From positions 9,224,501-9,288,500 of the forward strand of contig NC_135793.1 in NCBI RefSeq assembly GCF_051106095.1: a stretch of 64,000 bases of DNA. The letters are read 5' to 3'. Origin of the DNA: Pogona vitticeps. Its lineage: Eukaryota; Chordata; Lepidosauria; Squamata; Agamidae. The translations under genes and the position numbers were made by a program. Positions 35,701-45,283 of the stretch are shown in pieces (the stretch's first letter is position 1; each line of letters starts with the position of its first letter). The notes below the pieces were generated by a model that saw nothing but the letters and a program-made list of their open reading frames with translations, made no database searches and was not told the DNA's origin.

Positions 35701-38700
35701 CACTCTCTGAACCATCCTCCTAATCCAATGAAATATGTAGGCATATTGCCTACAGCATGGTGTGCAGCCATGCTGATTAGTAACTATCAACAGCCCTAGC
35801 CTCTGTTAACTTATGCAACCTCCTTTGCAAGCTCTCGGAACTGACAGCTCCTATAACATTTTGTGGTGAATAACAGAATAATAGCAGTTCATTCCAGTTT
35901 CACTATGTGCTGCGTGAAGTATAGCTAGTGAGACAACTTTCTCTAGCAAACGAGTGTGTTCCGTTTATCTGTGCATTATTTACCTTTGTGTTTTTATCTT
36001 CAATGAAACAGGAGAAGATCAGGCCCACAAAGCCTTGGTCCATCATCTGATACATCGCTTGTGTGCGAACATCTGCAGACATACAATAGGCAAAACAGAT
36101 TATGCAAGACAAGATTTTACATGTCCCCGTCCTAGCAGCAACTGTGTTGCTATCAGTGCAAGACAGTCAAGGCAAAGAGACACGTCCCTTTTCTCTAGAA
36201 GCAGCAGAAAACACTGCGGAAGAGCCCATCAAAAGGTTAATATCTGAAAACTAAGGTCAGGGTTTGCATGTAATACAAGCCAGGAAAACAAGACTATATT
36301 CAAGCCAAAGGAATATCTAGAAATTGTTTAGCTGTCATTCCATCCGTATATAATTTCAGTTCTGTCCTTTGGCTCATAAAAGGCGTAATGCTATTTCAAG
36401 ATAGTTTGGTGAGTTTTTTTCACTGTATCTCTCAAGCTTTTGGGATTCCCTTTGTGAATATTTTCTGTCTTGGGGGTATCTCCCCTCAGAACAACTATTC
36501 CACAGGTATATGATGTGGAAACTCTTGTTCACATTACATCCTGCTGCTTCTTTTTGTATGGGAGTTCAGCACAGGATTCAATTCAAAGATATCAGAAGAG
36601 GAACAGAACAGAAAAACCCCATCCCTTTAAAACCACAAGCAATGAGATAAAAAGGGGGAATTTATCTGTCAAAGGAAGGACCAAAGCTCAGTGGCAGAAA
36701 TATATGCTTTTGTTCAGAAAGCCCAAGCTGGAGTATCCAATGAGTCCAGGTAGGCCTGGGAAGCTCCTGACAGTCACAAGAAATAATACTGAGAGATGGA
36801 CCAAAGATCAGATCCTGCATCAGGAAGCTACCTACTATGCGGCAATTATGATTTATGAAATTTATATATTCCCTTTATATATATTATAGCACTCAGGGCA
36901 ACTAACTAAGTAGCAGTCAAATAGAAATAATTGTAGTGTATTAAAACAAAGAGAGATCAAAAACTCCATGAAAGGACATGAAAAAAGACACTGCGCCTTC
37001 TAACTATAGGCCAACTCAGATGCCAAAGACTTGTTTGAATAAAATGGCTTTGCCTGCAGGCAGAAGGACAAACGTGAGGGGACCACCCTAGTCTCTCCCG
37101 GCAGAGAGTTTCATAGCCTGGAACCAGTCAATGGTTGCAGAGCCTCATGCCTTCAGGAAGGTGCAAGTCTGCTCTTACATCTGCCTGCAACGCACCCCAA
37201 AGAGCAGGAGGGGCCCCTCACAAAGATCTAAAAACCCAGACAAGCTTGTAAGGGACAATTAAAAAAAAAACTAATGCTAGCCATGAATGGTTTTTTTTAT
37301 CAATCTCCCCCAAACATACACTTATTTCTCAGGTGTCTCATCCCACTCCAAAAAGGTATCCACCACCCATTTTAAAAATGCCACCGGAAGCTGCAAGGCC
37401 AGATTGCCCAACAGGGTTGGGAACAGTGTGAGCCGCAGAGTTCATGTCATCCCTCACCGCAGGCCAACCTTCTCTCTAAGCTGTGCGCTCGCCCACAGCT
37501 CCATTGGGGCTGCACATGGGCAGCTGCCAGCCATTTTGAATGAAGCCTTGCTCATTCCCACCGCACTGAATGAGGCTGAAGTGCAGCAGGAATAAAAATT
37601 TAGAGGGAATGTTAACACCGACTGTTTTGCCTAGTGCGGATGGAAATGCAGTTCAACAACATTAGGGCAGCCATACCTTTCTCACTTTTTCTGTATAGGA
37701 TCATGGTGATGTTTCTTACCCCAAAGACATTTCTTACCTACATGTGATGGCCAGACGGTTATGTGTGGATGAGAATGATACCAGCCCACAACTCTCATGG
37801 GCCGCCCTGTTAACTCAGCCAATCTGTGTGTTAGTTAAGGTTTCTCCTAAAGCCCAGCAGAACTCCTACACACAGGAAAGGGGGACAGTGACCTCAATGC
37901 TTGAGGCTGCTACAGCATTTCAAAGGTGAAGAAATTGCAGGAAGTTGTCAGAAAGGGCTATAATAACTAGTAGATGCTTTCAATATAGCATCTATCAGAA
38001 ATGTAGATAATTCAGGAAGGGGAAGAAGCTACCCTACAATATTTGTCAAAGGATATCTCTGCTTCCGTTGAAGCAGCCGAGAGCTGCTCAGGAGAAATTT
38101 CCACACGATCTTTCCTTTTATCTGACCGGCGTAGGATGATCACAGAATGAATGTGAACAATTCGGCTAGTGTCAACCTGGAGAGAAACAAACAGACAGAT
38201 ATATCTATATATATGCAAATCAATCCTATGTTTACTGCCAGTCAGACATATAGTGGACCCTTACTGCAACTGCAAGACATAAAGGCTGTCATCCCAAGAC
38301 ATATTTATACCCCTTGAGGAAGACTGATTTACACTTGCATATCTTCCACACATCCAGTAGTTTACTTGAAGCATTTTTCCCCTTAAACTTAGTGTAATGT
38401 AGTGGTTAGAGTGCTGGACTGGGACATGGGATATCTAGATTCAAATGCCCACGGGGACATGAACCTCACCAAGTAACCCTGGGCCAATAATCTCATTTTG
38501 ATCTATCACATAGGGTCATTATGAAGATAAAGATGTGACAATGAGTCATGTATACCATCTGGAGCTCAGCAGGGAGAAAGCAGAACATATATGTCTATAT
38601 CCCGTTATGGTTATAGGGTAAAATACAAACGCTTCAATAAATAAATAAAATCTAGTGTGTTTGCTGTGAAATTGCTACAAATTTCCTTAGCAGAAAGCAT

Positions 38701-40924
38701 GACAATTCACAACCGTGCTAAGAAAAAAGATTTGGTTGAGTACGTAGTGGGTGGGAAACAAACTCGTGAAGTCAGCTCTGTGGGGTGAATAGGTTAACGT
38801 CCAAATGAGAGATGCCACACCTCCAGCTTAAAACACTGCATCCCAAGGCATCTGCACTACATCCAGCCCCCTCTGCACGAGGAAGGTTAACAATAATTAA
38901 TAAAGTGTGGAATCTAGTTACTATGCATCTAGAGTGCATAAGGAGAGACATTATCCTTAATCCACATGCCTTGACAGCACTGGCATAGAAAATCAATACT
39001 GCTAGCCCTGCTTACTCTTATTCCATGAGACATGCACTTCCAATCTATGAAGGCAGCTACAGTGGTACACATGAAAATGTATAGCTGATGGTCAATTACA
39101 CAGAAGCACTGCTACTTCATTACATCGATGAAGATGGAAGGATACAGCTCAGTGAAAAGTTGCTTAGTTGAACTGAGCATTCTTAATCCTAAACAAATAT
39201 ACATAGGATCAGGCAATAAATAAAAACATTTTCTGCAAAAAAGTGACTTTGCACTATAAAACATGTTGAGTGACTAGAAGTTTATCAAAAACAGCCAGCA
39301 GATTGTTTTCTGATTACTTGTTCTAAAGTCAGTAATCAACTCTGCAGATGGCAAGCGTAACCTTAAAATAGATATTCCCTTCCTGTATGTTATCTTGGAT
39401 TCAGTGGGACGGAAAGACCTTTTCCAAGATGCTGCAAAAGAAATACATGACACAACACCCCCAAACCAAAGGGGCCCTGTTCCTCTTAGTGCCTGGAGTT
39501 ATTTATTACAATTATTTGTTTTATTTATAGGCCGTCTTTCTCCCAATAAGGGGACCCAGGGTGGTTTACAATATTTAAAAGAATAGAAACAAAGACATAC
39601 ATTAACCATTACAAAACAATTGAAATATACACTAATTAAAACACAACAGATTAATTAAAAGCAAGTAAACATGAAAATGTATTCTTGAAGGCTTTCACGG
39701 CCGGGATCCAATGGCTGATGTAGGTTTTTCGGGCTGTTTGGCCATGTTCTGGAGGTTTTTCTTCCTAACGTTTCTCCAGCCCCTTATCACCCTTATCACA
39801 AGAACACACCCATAACAAAAAGCACCCTGATCACCATAATCACCCAATCTCCTGAAAAGGACAAAAATCTGATCCCACAGCTACAAATACTCAACGATCC
39901 CATACACCATACCAGAACACAGACAGAGTTCCGACTCCTGTCCTCTGAAGATTGCCGGCCACAGAGACGGGCGAAACGTTAGGAAGAAAAACCTCCAGAA
40001 CATGGCCAGACAGCCCGAAAAACCTACAACAACCAAACATGAAAATGCTCCATTAATCAGTTCACTTTCAATCTAATCTAAAAGGTGCCACAATAAAGAT
40101 TTCTAAAGGTTACTTTTATGGTACAAAACGTATACTAAATGACAGTGGGACCCCTTTTGAGAGACACTCCCAAAGGAGAAAGCCTCTCGCACAGCATCTG
40201 TCCTAGCAAATGTCATCTGAAGCAAACAAACATAGCATTGCGCTTTGTGGGAAATTCAACCAGCGGAATAACTTAGTGGTTCTCAAACTGCCCCCTTCTT
40301 CAGATCTTCTTGGGACTAAAACTCCCAAAAGCCTTCACCATTTGCTGTGCTGGTGAGGATTTCTGGGAGTCGTAGTCCAAGAACATTAAGGAACCCAAAT
40401 TTGAGAACCACTAGATTAATTGACCCATAAATTTGATTTGCCTTATAAGAATACGTCGCCTTCTGCCCTATAATCAGTCTAAAGGCCTTGAATCGTGCTA
40501 GAATACTATTCAGAAGGGCGTCCTTTCCCTTCGCCCTCCAGATTTATTTAATTCAAGAGTTTTGAGTCCAAACGGAGCAGTTTGCTCCGGGTAAGTGCGC
40601 GCAAGATTGCATATCTGGATCCTTACAATTAATCGACGTGGACCTGATAAACACAACAATCCAGGAGTGTCTCTTTCATGGGCATTCATTCAATGGGCCT
40701 ATATTTCTAAGGAGATGGACCCAGGAATTTCTGAGTGCCAGAATCAGCCGCGCTGCCTTTCTTGCTTTTTCTTTTCTTCTCTACACTAACGTCCCCATAA
40801 GATTTCCCTCCATTATTACCTCCCCAATGCAAAGGCCCATAACTTCCTCCTTCTCGGTGCTCAGCGCGTGGTTCAGGCAGACCAAGAAGGCGTCCGCCTC
40901 CAGATGGGCCGCCTGCACCGCCAT
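32600..40924 (-). CDS. BRCC3: BRCC3 (BRCC36), K63-specific deubiquitinase, complete gene (8 exons)
   Basis: Eight coding exons (40820-40924, 38057-38176, 37738-37825, 35984-36072, 34813-34868, 34394-34525, 33717-33760, 32600-32751) join in phase to 261 aa. BRCC36 is the zinc metalloprotease subunit of the BRCA1-A complex (DNA breaks) and of BRISC (cytoplasm), removing K63-linked ubiquitin. The MPN+/JAMM site is complete: Glu27 in EEVMGLCIGE and the zinc ligands His92, His94 and Asp105 in YHSHPHITVWPSHVD. The C-terminus is a coiled coil (EDRLEQNKQRMLELQREKEE). The start MAVQAAHLEADAF matches the family. The roughly 24-residue segment that mammals carry after CIGE is absent; exon 1 joins straight to VDTSRIVHIHS, as I recall for frog and fish proteins of 260-261 aa. 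The second intron is a U12-type AT-AC intron; all others are GT-AG. Confidence 0.97.
33162..33511. mobile_element. Non-autonomous hAT element with 8-bp target duplication
   Basis: The 334-base element at 33170-33503 begins CAGCGATGGCGAACCTATGG and ends GTTTGCTGCCCCTG. GCCTAGAC stands on both sides (33162-33169 and 33504-33511), an exact 8-base target duplication, the hallmark of hAT transposons. It lies in BRCC3 intron 7 and has no transposase. Confidence 0.92.
33717..33760 (-). CDS. BRCC3: BRCC3 coding exon 7
   Basis: A 44-base exon encoding (S)LTHLDSITKIHNGS between ACATTTAG and GTAAGG. Both junction codons are split and complete correctly. Confidence 0.94.
34394..34525 (-). CDS. BRCC3: BRCC3 coding exon 6
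   Basis: Encodes YERIEIPIHVVPHNTIGKVC to EEQDAYRKIH, between TTTGCCCTTTAG and GTAAAC. Confidence 0.96.
34631..34760 (+). mobile_element. tRNA-derived SINE
   Basis: Head GGATAGCTCAGTGGTTTAGG (A box), B-box relic GGGAGTTTGACTCC, and tail GATCCATAGGGTCCCTTCAG...GTTCTAAGATGATG. The same tail occurs near 29920 and 34120. It lies in BRCC3 intron 5, antisense, with its start about 50 bases from exon 5. Confidence 0.75.
34813..34868 (-). CDS. BRCC3: BRCC3 coding exon 5
   Basis: Encodes TGRILYTCFQSVQAQKSS plus two bases of Glu, between TTGTTTCAG and GTAAGT. It corresponds to the short mammalian isoform; the optional exon after KSSE in human is not seen. Confidence 0.95.
35318..35380. repeat. Dispersed repeat fragment ('GTAGCCTTGTTGGTCTA')
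   Basis: AGAAGTAGCCTTGTTGGTCT followed by ACTGTAGCAAAATAAC matches the left end of the repeat at 20040-20165. Located in BRCC3 intron 4. Confidence 0.5.
35984..36072 (-). CDS. BRCC3: BRCC3 coding exon 4
   Basis: Acceptor TATGTCTGCAG; encodes DVRTQAMYQMMDQGFVGLIF to IEDKNTK, donor GTAAAT, phase 0. It supplies the zinc ligand Asp105, whose codon is split with the previous exon. Confidence 0.96.
37464..37614. mobile_element. Foldback MITE ('TTCCCTCTAA' ends)
   Basis: Begins CCAACCTTCTCTCTAAGCTG and ends TTTAGAGGGAATGTTAAC, inverted relatives of each other. A better preserved copy with perfect 18-base ends is at 60666-60799. Located in BRCC3 intron 3. Confidence 0.65.
37738..37825 (-). CDS. BRCC3: BRCC3 coding exon 3, JAMM zinc-binding exon
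   Basis: 29 codons plus one base, RLAELTGRPMRVVGWYHSHP to WPSHV, preceded by ...TTAACTAACACAC. The donor is GTAAGA. It carries His92 and His94. Confidence 0.96.
37826..38056 (-). other. BRCC3: U12-type AT-AC intron of BRCC3 (231 nt)
   Basis: The intron begins ATATCCTTTG, matching the minor-spliceosome 5' site ATATCCTTT, and ends in AC. Just upstream of the 3' end is CCTTAACTAAC (37840-37830), matching the U12 branch-point consensus TTCCTTAAC, with the branch A about 10 bases from the splice site. The flanking frame (STEAE | RLAEL) fixes both ends. All signals are seen in sequence; use of the minor spliceosome follows from known consensus. Confidence 0.95.
38057..38176 (-). CDS. BRCC3: BRCC3 coding exon 2 (ends at an AT-AC intron)
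   Basis: 40 codons from VDTSRIVHIHSVIILRRS to LSAASTEAE, after a TCTCTCCAG acceptor. There is no GT at its end; the following bases are ATATCCTTTG, a U12-type 5' splice site, and the frame to the next exon demands the break there. Confidence 0.95.
38391..38650 (+). mobile_element. MIR-like (CORE) SINE
   Basis: The tRNA-like head is GTAGTGGTTAGAGTGCTGGA, followed by CAAATGCCCA (B-box relic), ACCTCACCAAGTAACCCTGGG, CATAGGGTCATTATGAAGAT and an AATAAATAAAAT tail. This is the order of blocks in MIR/CORE SINEs. Located in BRCC3 intron 1, antisense. Confidence 0.78.
39684..40034. mobile_element. Penelope-like repeat with 55-base inverted ends
   Basis: Arms at 39720-39774 and 39973-40027 are inverted copies that differ at one base in 55; the right arm starts GAAACGTTAGGAAGAAAAAC. 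A left stub reads GGCTTTCACGGCCGGGATCC. The 200-base centre is low in G and ends TCTGAAGATTGCCGGCC. Assignment to Penelope-like elements is from recalled resemblance of the 'ACGTTAGGAAG...CAGCCCGAAAA' end; no frame for a protein is intact. Located in BRCC3 intron 1. Confidence 0.5.
40274..40413. repeat. Foldback MITE, hAT-like
   Basis: Begins TAGTGGTTCTCAAACTGCCC and ends TTTGAGAACCACTA. The inner CTTGGGACTAAAACTCCC and GGGAGTCGTAGTCCAAG blocks are inverted partners. Located in BRCC3 intron 1. Confidence 0.68.
40820..40924 (-). CDS. BRCC3: BRCC3 coding exon 1
   Basis: 35 codons, MAVQAAHLEADAFLVCLNHA to MGLCIGE, ending in phase 0 at GTAATA. It includes the JAMM glutamate (Glu27). Confidence 0.95.
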
Positions 40925-41240
40925 CCCGGCCCGTCGTCCGGAGGAGCCGCCGCAACGCTTACCGCCGAGCAGCGGAAAGGAAACGGAGAAAAAAACAAAC
41001 CAAAAAGCCCTTTTTTTTTCCGCCCGACCTTTTCTCCGCCCCCAAAAGGAACACAGGCCTTCCGAGAGGGCCCTGCGTCTCCCGGACAACGGCGACTTCC
41101 GGTCCCTCCGGAAGGGCTCGGCCGGGCCCCGACGGCCGTGTTCTCGGGTTCCGCCGGTGACGCTGTGCCAGGTTGGTTCCGCCCCGGGGAGGGGCGGGGG
41201 AGCTGGGCAGTCGTGGCTGGGTACCTTCAGCCGTGGGGGG
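40860..41240. promoter_or_regulatory. CpG island, probable shared BRCC3 and MTCP1/CMC4 promoter
   Basis: Dense CpG from inside BRCC3 exon 1 to about 300 bases upstream, with CCGCCCC/GGGGCGG motifs and no TATA box seen. In human, BRCC3 and the MTCP1/CMC4 unit are head to head and share a CpG island, and here the same divergent order is kept. The MTCP1/CMC4 first exon is non-coding in human, so I infer its counterpart lies near 41.1-41.4 kb but cannot place it. Confidence 0.65.
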
Positions 41241-41299
41241 TGAGACCCCCATGGAGGAGAGGGTGGAGGGGGCCTCCTTAGACCCACCCACAGGGTTCG

Positions 41300-44200
41300 G
41301 GAGATCGCTCAGGCAGGGGGTGTGGCTGGCGAAGGGGAGAAGGGGGTTTCGCCTCCTCTCTGCGTAGCAGCTGGCGTTGTGGGTCTTCCCCCCCACCCAC
41401 CCCACAGCAGGGACGAAAACTTTGGGTGTAACCGGGTCCTGACAAGGGGAAGGAGAATCCCCAGAACTGTACAATTGCATAGCAGGCAGAAATTCAACTG
41501 GCAGAGCTCCTCCCCCATATGTTAAGAAAGGCTGCACCTGTTGAGTCTCTGCCTGACGCCCCCTGATAAAGCTTCGTTCTGGGTTTTGGAGGGATGAGCT
41601 TGGCCAGAGCTGGCTACCCAAAGAGCAGCAAAGGAGGGCGTGGGGGGTCAGGGAAAGACACCCTCCATTAGGCTGCTGCTTGTGGGTCACTCAGGGTACC
41701 TCCTTGCCCAAGTCCGGTCTCGATCCCTTGTGTGAGGCACAGAAACTCAACAGGTGTAGCTTTTTTTAGGAAAAACAGCAGTGGGAAAGGATTTCTCTGT
41801 TGAATTTCTGTTTTATCATGTATTTTTCCAGACACTGACAGCCCCACTGGAGACTCAGCTGGGATACTACCAGCTTTTGTCCTGGCTCTGATCATAGGTT
41901 GAAAGTGTGTCATTTTCTTCTGCTACTCATATTGTGGTTTGCTTGATTTCGGTTGAACTTCTCTTCACCAAAAGTCCTCCCAAGTCCTTCGTCCTGATTT
42001 TACGCGGCTTGGAAATAGACTTGTTTCTAGGCCAGGAACGGCCTCCCGCCTTTCAGGCTTGTCAAAGGCTTAGAAACAAGGTCAAAACCGGTCTGCTGTG
42101 TAACTTTGTGCTTTCCAGGACAGGAGTGGAAATTCAGTCTGAATTCACTATGTAATTCAGAATGGCTTTTTGCAAGAAGGAAGGCAAAGCTTCCTTTCCT
42201 TTATTTTGTACCTTTCAGCAAGCAAGTGATTTGCAGTGACTTGTAACAGTCAACTGCTATATGAGGTCTACAGATTCTACACTGGGTAGCAGATTTTCAG
42301 AGTTTTTCAGCAGTCGTCCACTATCCCAAACCTGATATTTATTTTTATTTGTTGCGAACAATATCTTCAACAGTATCTACCCCCTCAACCCTTTTTAAAA
42401 TGTTATGAGTACCCCTTTGTATTTCTCCTTTTTTGCATGCCGGTGAATACTCTTAGGACCTCATAAATCATTTTTTTAGGTTGGAGTGGATGAAAAACAT
42501 CAGCTGTCAAACTCTGAACCTTTGAACAGAGACTTCGAAAACAATTGCAATCATAGCTGCTTAAGCGGTTATCTTTGAACCCAAAAGTGCACCGTGGGAG
42601 ACCTAATACTACTGGTCTCTGCCTTTTTTTCAACTTCAGCAGGATCAACCAGTTAAGTTGAAAAATAAAAACCTGGGGGAACAAGCTGCCATCCTGTATG
42701 ACTGTGTTGAAAGCCATTGAGATGAGAGGAATAATGCCACATTAGCCACCCTCTCTCCGTAGCTCTCTTGTTGTACACAAAAAGAATGTTTGCCAGACTT
42801 TTAAACCACATCCTCTTTTTTTTTTGTAAATAATTTCAGAGACGATATTGAACAAATTTGCAGGGGATGTCACAGCAAATCAGGTTTTAGTGCTGTGCTT
42901 TGGGTTGGAAGGATAGAAGGCCTCTTAAGAAAGCTGAACCGCATCGTGAAGAAGGGAGGAGGAAAATGCAGAGCTGGCAAAGCTCCCTTCTGTTACTGGC
43001 CTGAGTCAAGCTCAAATACAGCCCCAAAGCAGAATGAGAGCATTATCAACTGGTAGAAGAGTTTGGTGCCAAGAAAAGATTTTGTCACTCTTCTTGGACA
43101 GGAATAAGTGTTGGGGTGGTAGGCTGGCTTAGTTGTATTTCAGTTGCAGGAGGATGTATGTGATAACTTCATGATTTGATTGCTCTTTATTGCTTGGAAG
43201 CATTAGGTAATCTCTTCCATCACATCAGCTTGCTGACTCTTACTTTGTCTGCTTTGAGCACCTTATAACACATGGTATGTTTAGCAATTTAATCCCAAGT
43301 GTGGGGCTGGTGGAACCTTCCAATGTTGACTGTCTTCCTGCATTTTTCACAGCGACCCCATGACAAATGCAACACATTATTTTCCTTTTAGGGAGTTGAT
43401 GTCGAAGTGGTTAAACGTACGCCTTCCCCTTTCCTTTTTCTTATCTTTCTGTTCTCAGCATCTTGGCAAATGAACCTGACTTTGTCCTCTTAGCAGTTCA
43501 GAACATCCCTGCTTAATTCCCTGTTTAATTGTTTAAGAGGAAGGAAGTGTTGCTCCTGCTGTGCTTCAAAATGGCAAGGTATTTCTTGCTTCCTACGGTG
43601 TACCTTCCTTCATACATTTTGTAGCCCATCCTCTTACACTGCTGGAGAATGATTTTCTTGGTCCAAGCTGTGCTCAATATCTGTGCTTCTTTCAGCCCTG
43701 GGTCCATGCAGAGCCAAAGTGCCCCCCCCCCAAAAAATGTGAATCCTACCTGTACGCCATTTTATTCCCATCTGTTTCCTTTGTATCTCATTCTCACTTT
43801 TTGTGTTGGAAAGAACTGAGCTAAACAAACGTGTTTTCCCCAGACAAAGGAATTGAGCCATCTTGTCACCAAGTACCATATTTTTCCATGTATAAGATGT
43901 CCCCATGTATACGATGCCCCCACTTTCTAACCCAAAATTAAGAAATCTAAGTGGGGCTTAGCAAAAGGAGGGGGAAAGGGATCAAAGCAATCCTGCAAGT
44001 GCAGGATCATTTTGATCTCTTTCCCCCTTATACAGCCACGGGATTGCTTTGATTCTTTCCACCCTCTTTTTGTTAAGCCCCATGGGGACTTAGCAAGCAG
44101 AGGGGAAAGCAGGGATCAAAGCAATCCTGCAGCACTTTGATCCCTGCTTTCCTTTTGCTAAGGATTAGCAACTGGAATGGAAAGCAGAGATCAAAGCCTT

Positions 44201-45162
44201 GCAGGATCACTTTGATCCCTGCTTTCCCCTCCACTTGTTTTTGTTCTCACCTTAGATTACGACCCTCAAATTTTAGTCTAAAAATTTTAAGACAAAAGTA
44301 TAGTCTTATATACAGAAAAATATGGGTATGTTGTGACAGACCAGATAGGACTGGTCTTTCTTTCCAAAAGAACGTCTGTCTTTTTGGCTGGTGACGACCC
44401 CTCCACCGTTCCTCTGCAGCTAGGGAAAAGACAGAAAAGAATGCCATGTTAGTTTGAAGGCAGGGGGTTGAGCCAGTTTGCAAAGGCACGCTGGCTGACC
44501 CAAGGGATGTTGCAGCCCGAGGTGAAATAGCTCCCGCTGTATTGTGACCACTGAGGAAGAAAATCCTACAGGCTCTCTTTCCCTACCTGGCAGTGAAAAT
44601 ATGATCATAAGAAACAGGGAAACAAAAAAAGGCCAAGAAGGCACTCTGTTAGATGAGGCGGGCACCCTTCAGTGGGCTAACTGCAAGTCACCTGCAAGCC
44701 AGAATGCGTCCCTGGGCTGCCAATTGCCAGCAGCTGTACAATTCACTTTCTCTGAGTTTGGCTTTTAGCCTGGCCCATGGCAAGGTCTTGGCAAACTTGG
44801 GCAGTTTAAAATGGGCCATATCAAGGCTCAGGCGCATTTGCCATCTCCATAGATTGCAAGATGCCTCCCAAAAGGGGGGGGGGGCTGTTTCCAGTGGAGG
44901 TCCTCATGAAGCTCCTGCAGCAGATCTCCCTTCCTGAAACCTGCCCCTCCCTGTTTGCAGGTGTAACCTTTTCCTTTTGAGTGTTGTATTGTTTTTTTTC
45001 CCCCCCCAATGCGCTTGTACAATACAGCTGAATTGCATTCCTGCTCTCCTTTCATGCCCAGCCCTGGTTCTAACAGCTCCTTCCTTGTCTTTATTCAGAG
45101 GCAAGGGGGATAAGGTGTAGGATGGGAACCAAGGGAGGACCTTCCTAGCCACTTAAGTGGGC
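41300..45162 (+). other. Probable 5' intron of the MTCP1/CMC4 unit
   Basis: No coding exon was found here. If the transcription unit starts at the 40.9-41.2 kb CpG island, this is intron before the MTCP1 start. It contains a large palindromic MITE at 43876-44326 and otherwise sequence I cannot name. Confidence 0.45.
43876..44326. mobile_element. MITE with TA target duplication, 451 bases
   Basis: Begins CCATATTTTTCCATGTATAA and ends TTATATACAGAAAAATATGGG, flanked by TA (43874-43875 and 44327-44328). The inside holds several inverted and direct copies of 'GATCAAAGCAATCCTGCA' and 'CACTTTGATCCCTGCTTTCC'. The ends are related to those at 11600-11765. No transposase frame. Confidence 0.75.
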
Positions 45163-45283
45163 ATGGCGGACGGAGAAGAGAGTGGCGATGCCCGAGTCCC
45201 CCCTGTCCGCCTTTGGGTGCGACGGACAGGCGTCTATTGCGATGAAAACCAGAAAACATGGCTGGTAGCATCCGAAGAGGCAA
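45163..45283 (+). CDS. MTCP1: MTCP1 coding exon 1
   Basis: Encodes MADGEESGDARVPPVRLWVR to WLVASEEA plus one base, ending at GTAAGA. The alternative end at 45279 before GCAAGT is also in frame with an alternative acceptor. Confidence 0.88.

Noticed and set aside
40959-41690. A 243-codon open frame on the minus strand upstream of BRCC3
   Set aside because: GC-rich promoter sequence with few stops. The BRCC3 start at MAVQAAHLEA has family support, and nothing in this frame looks conserved.
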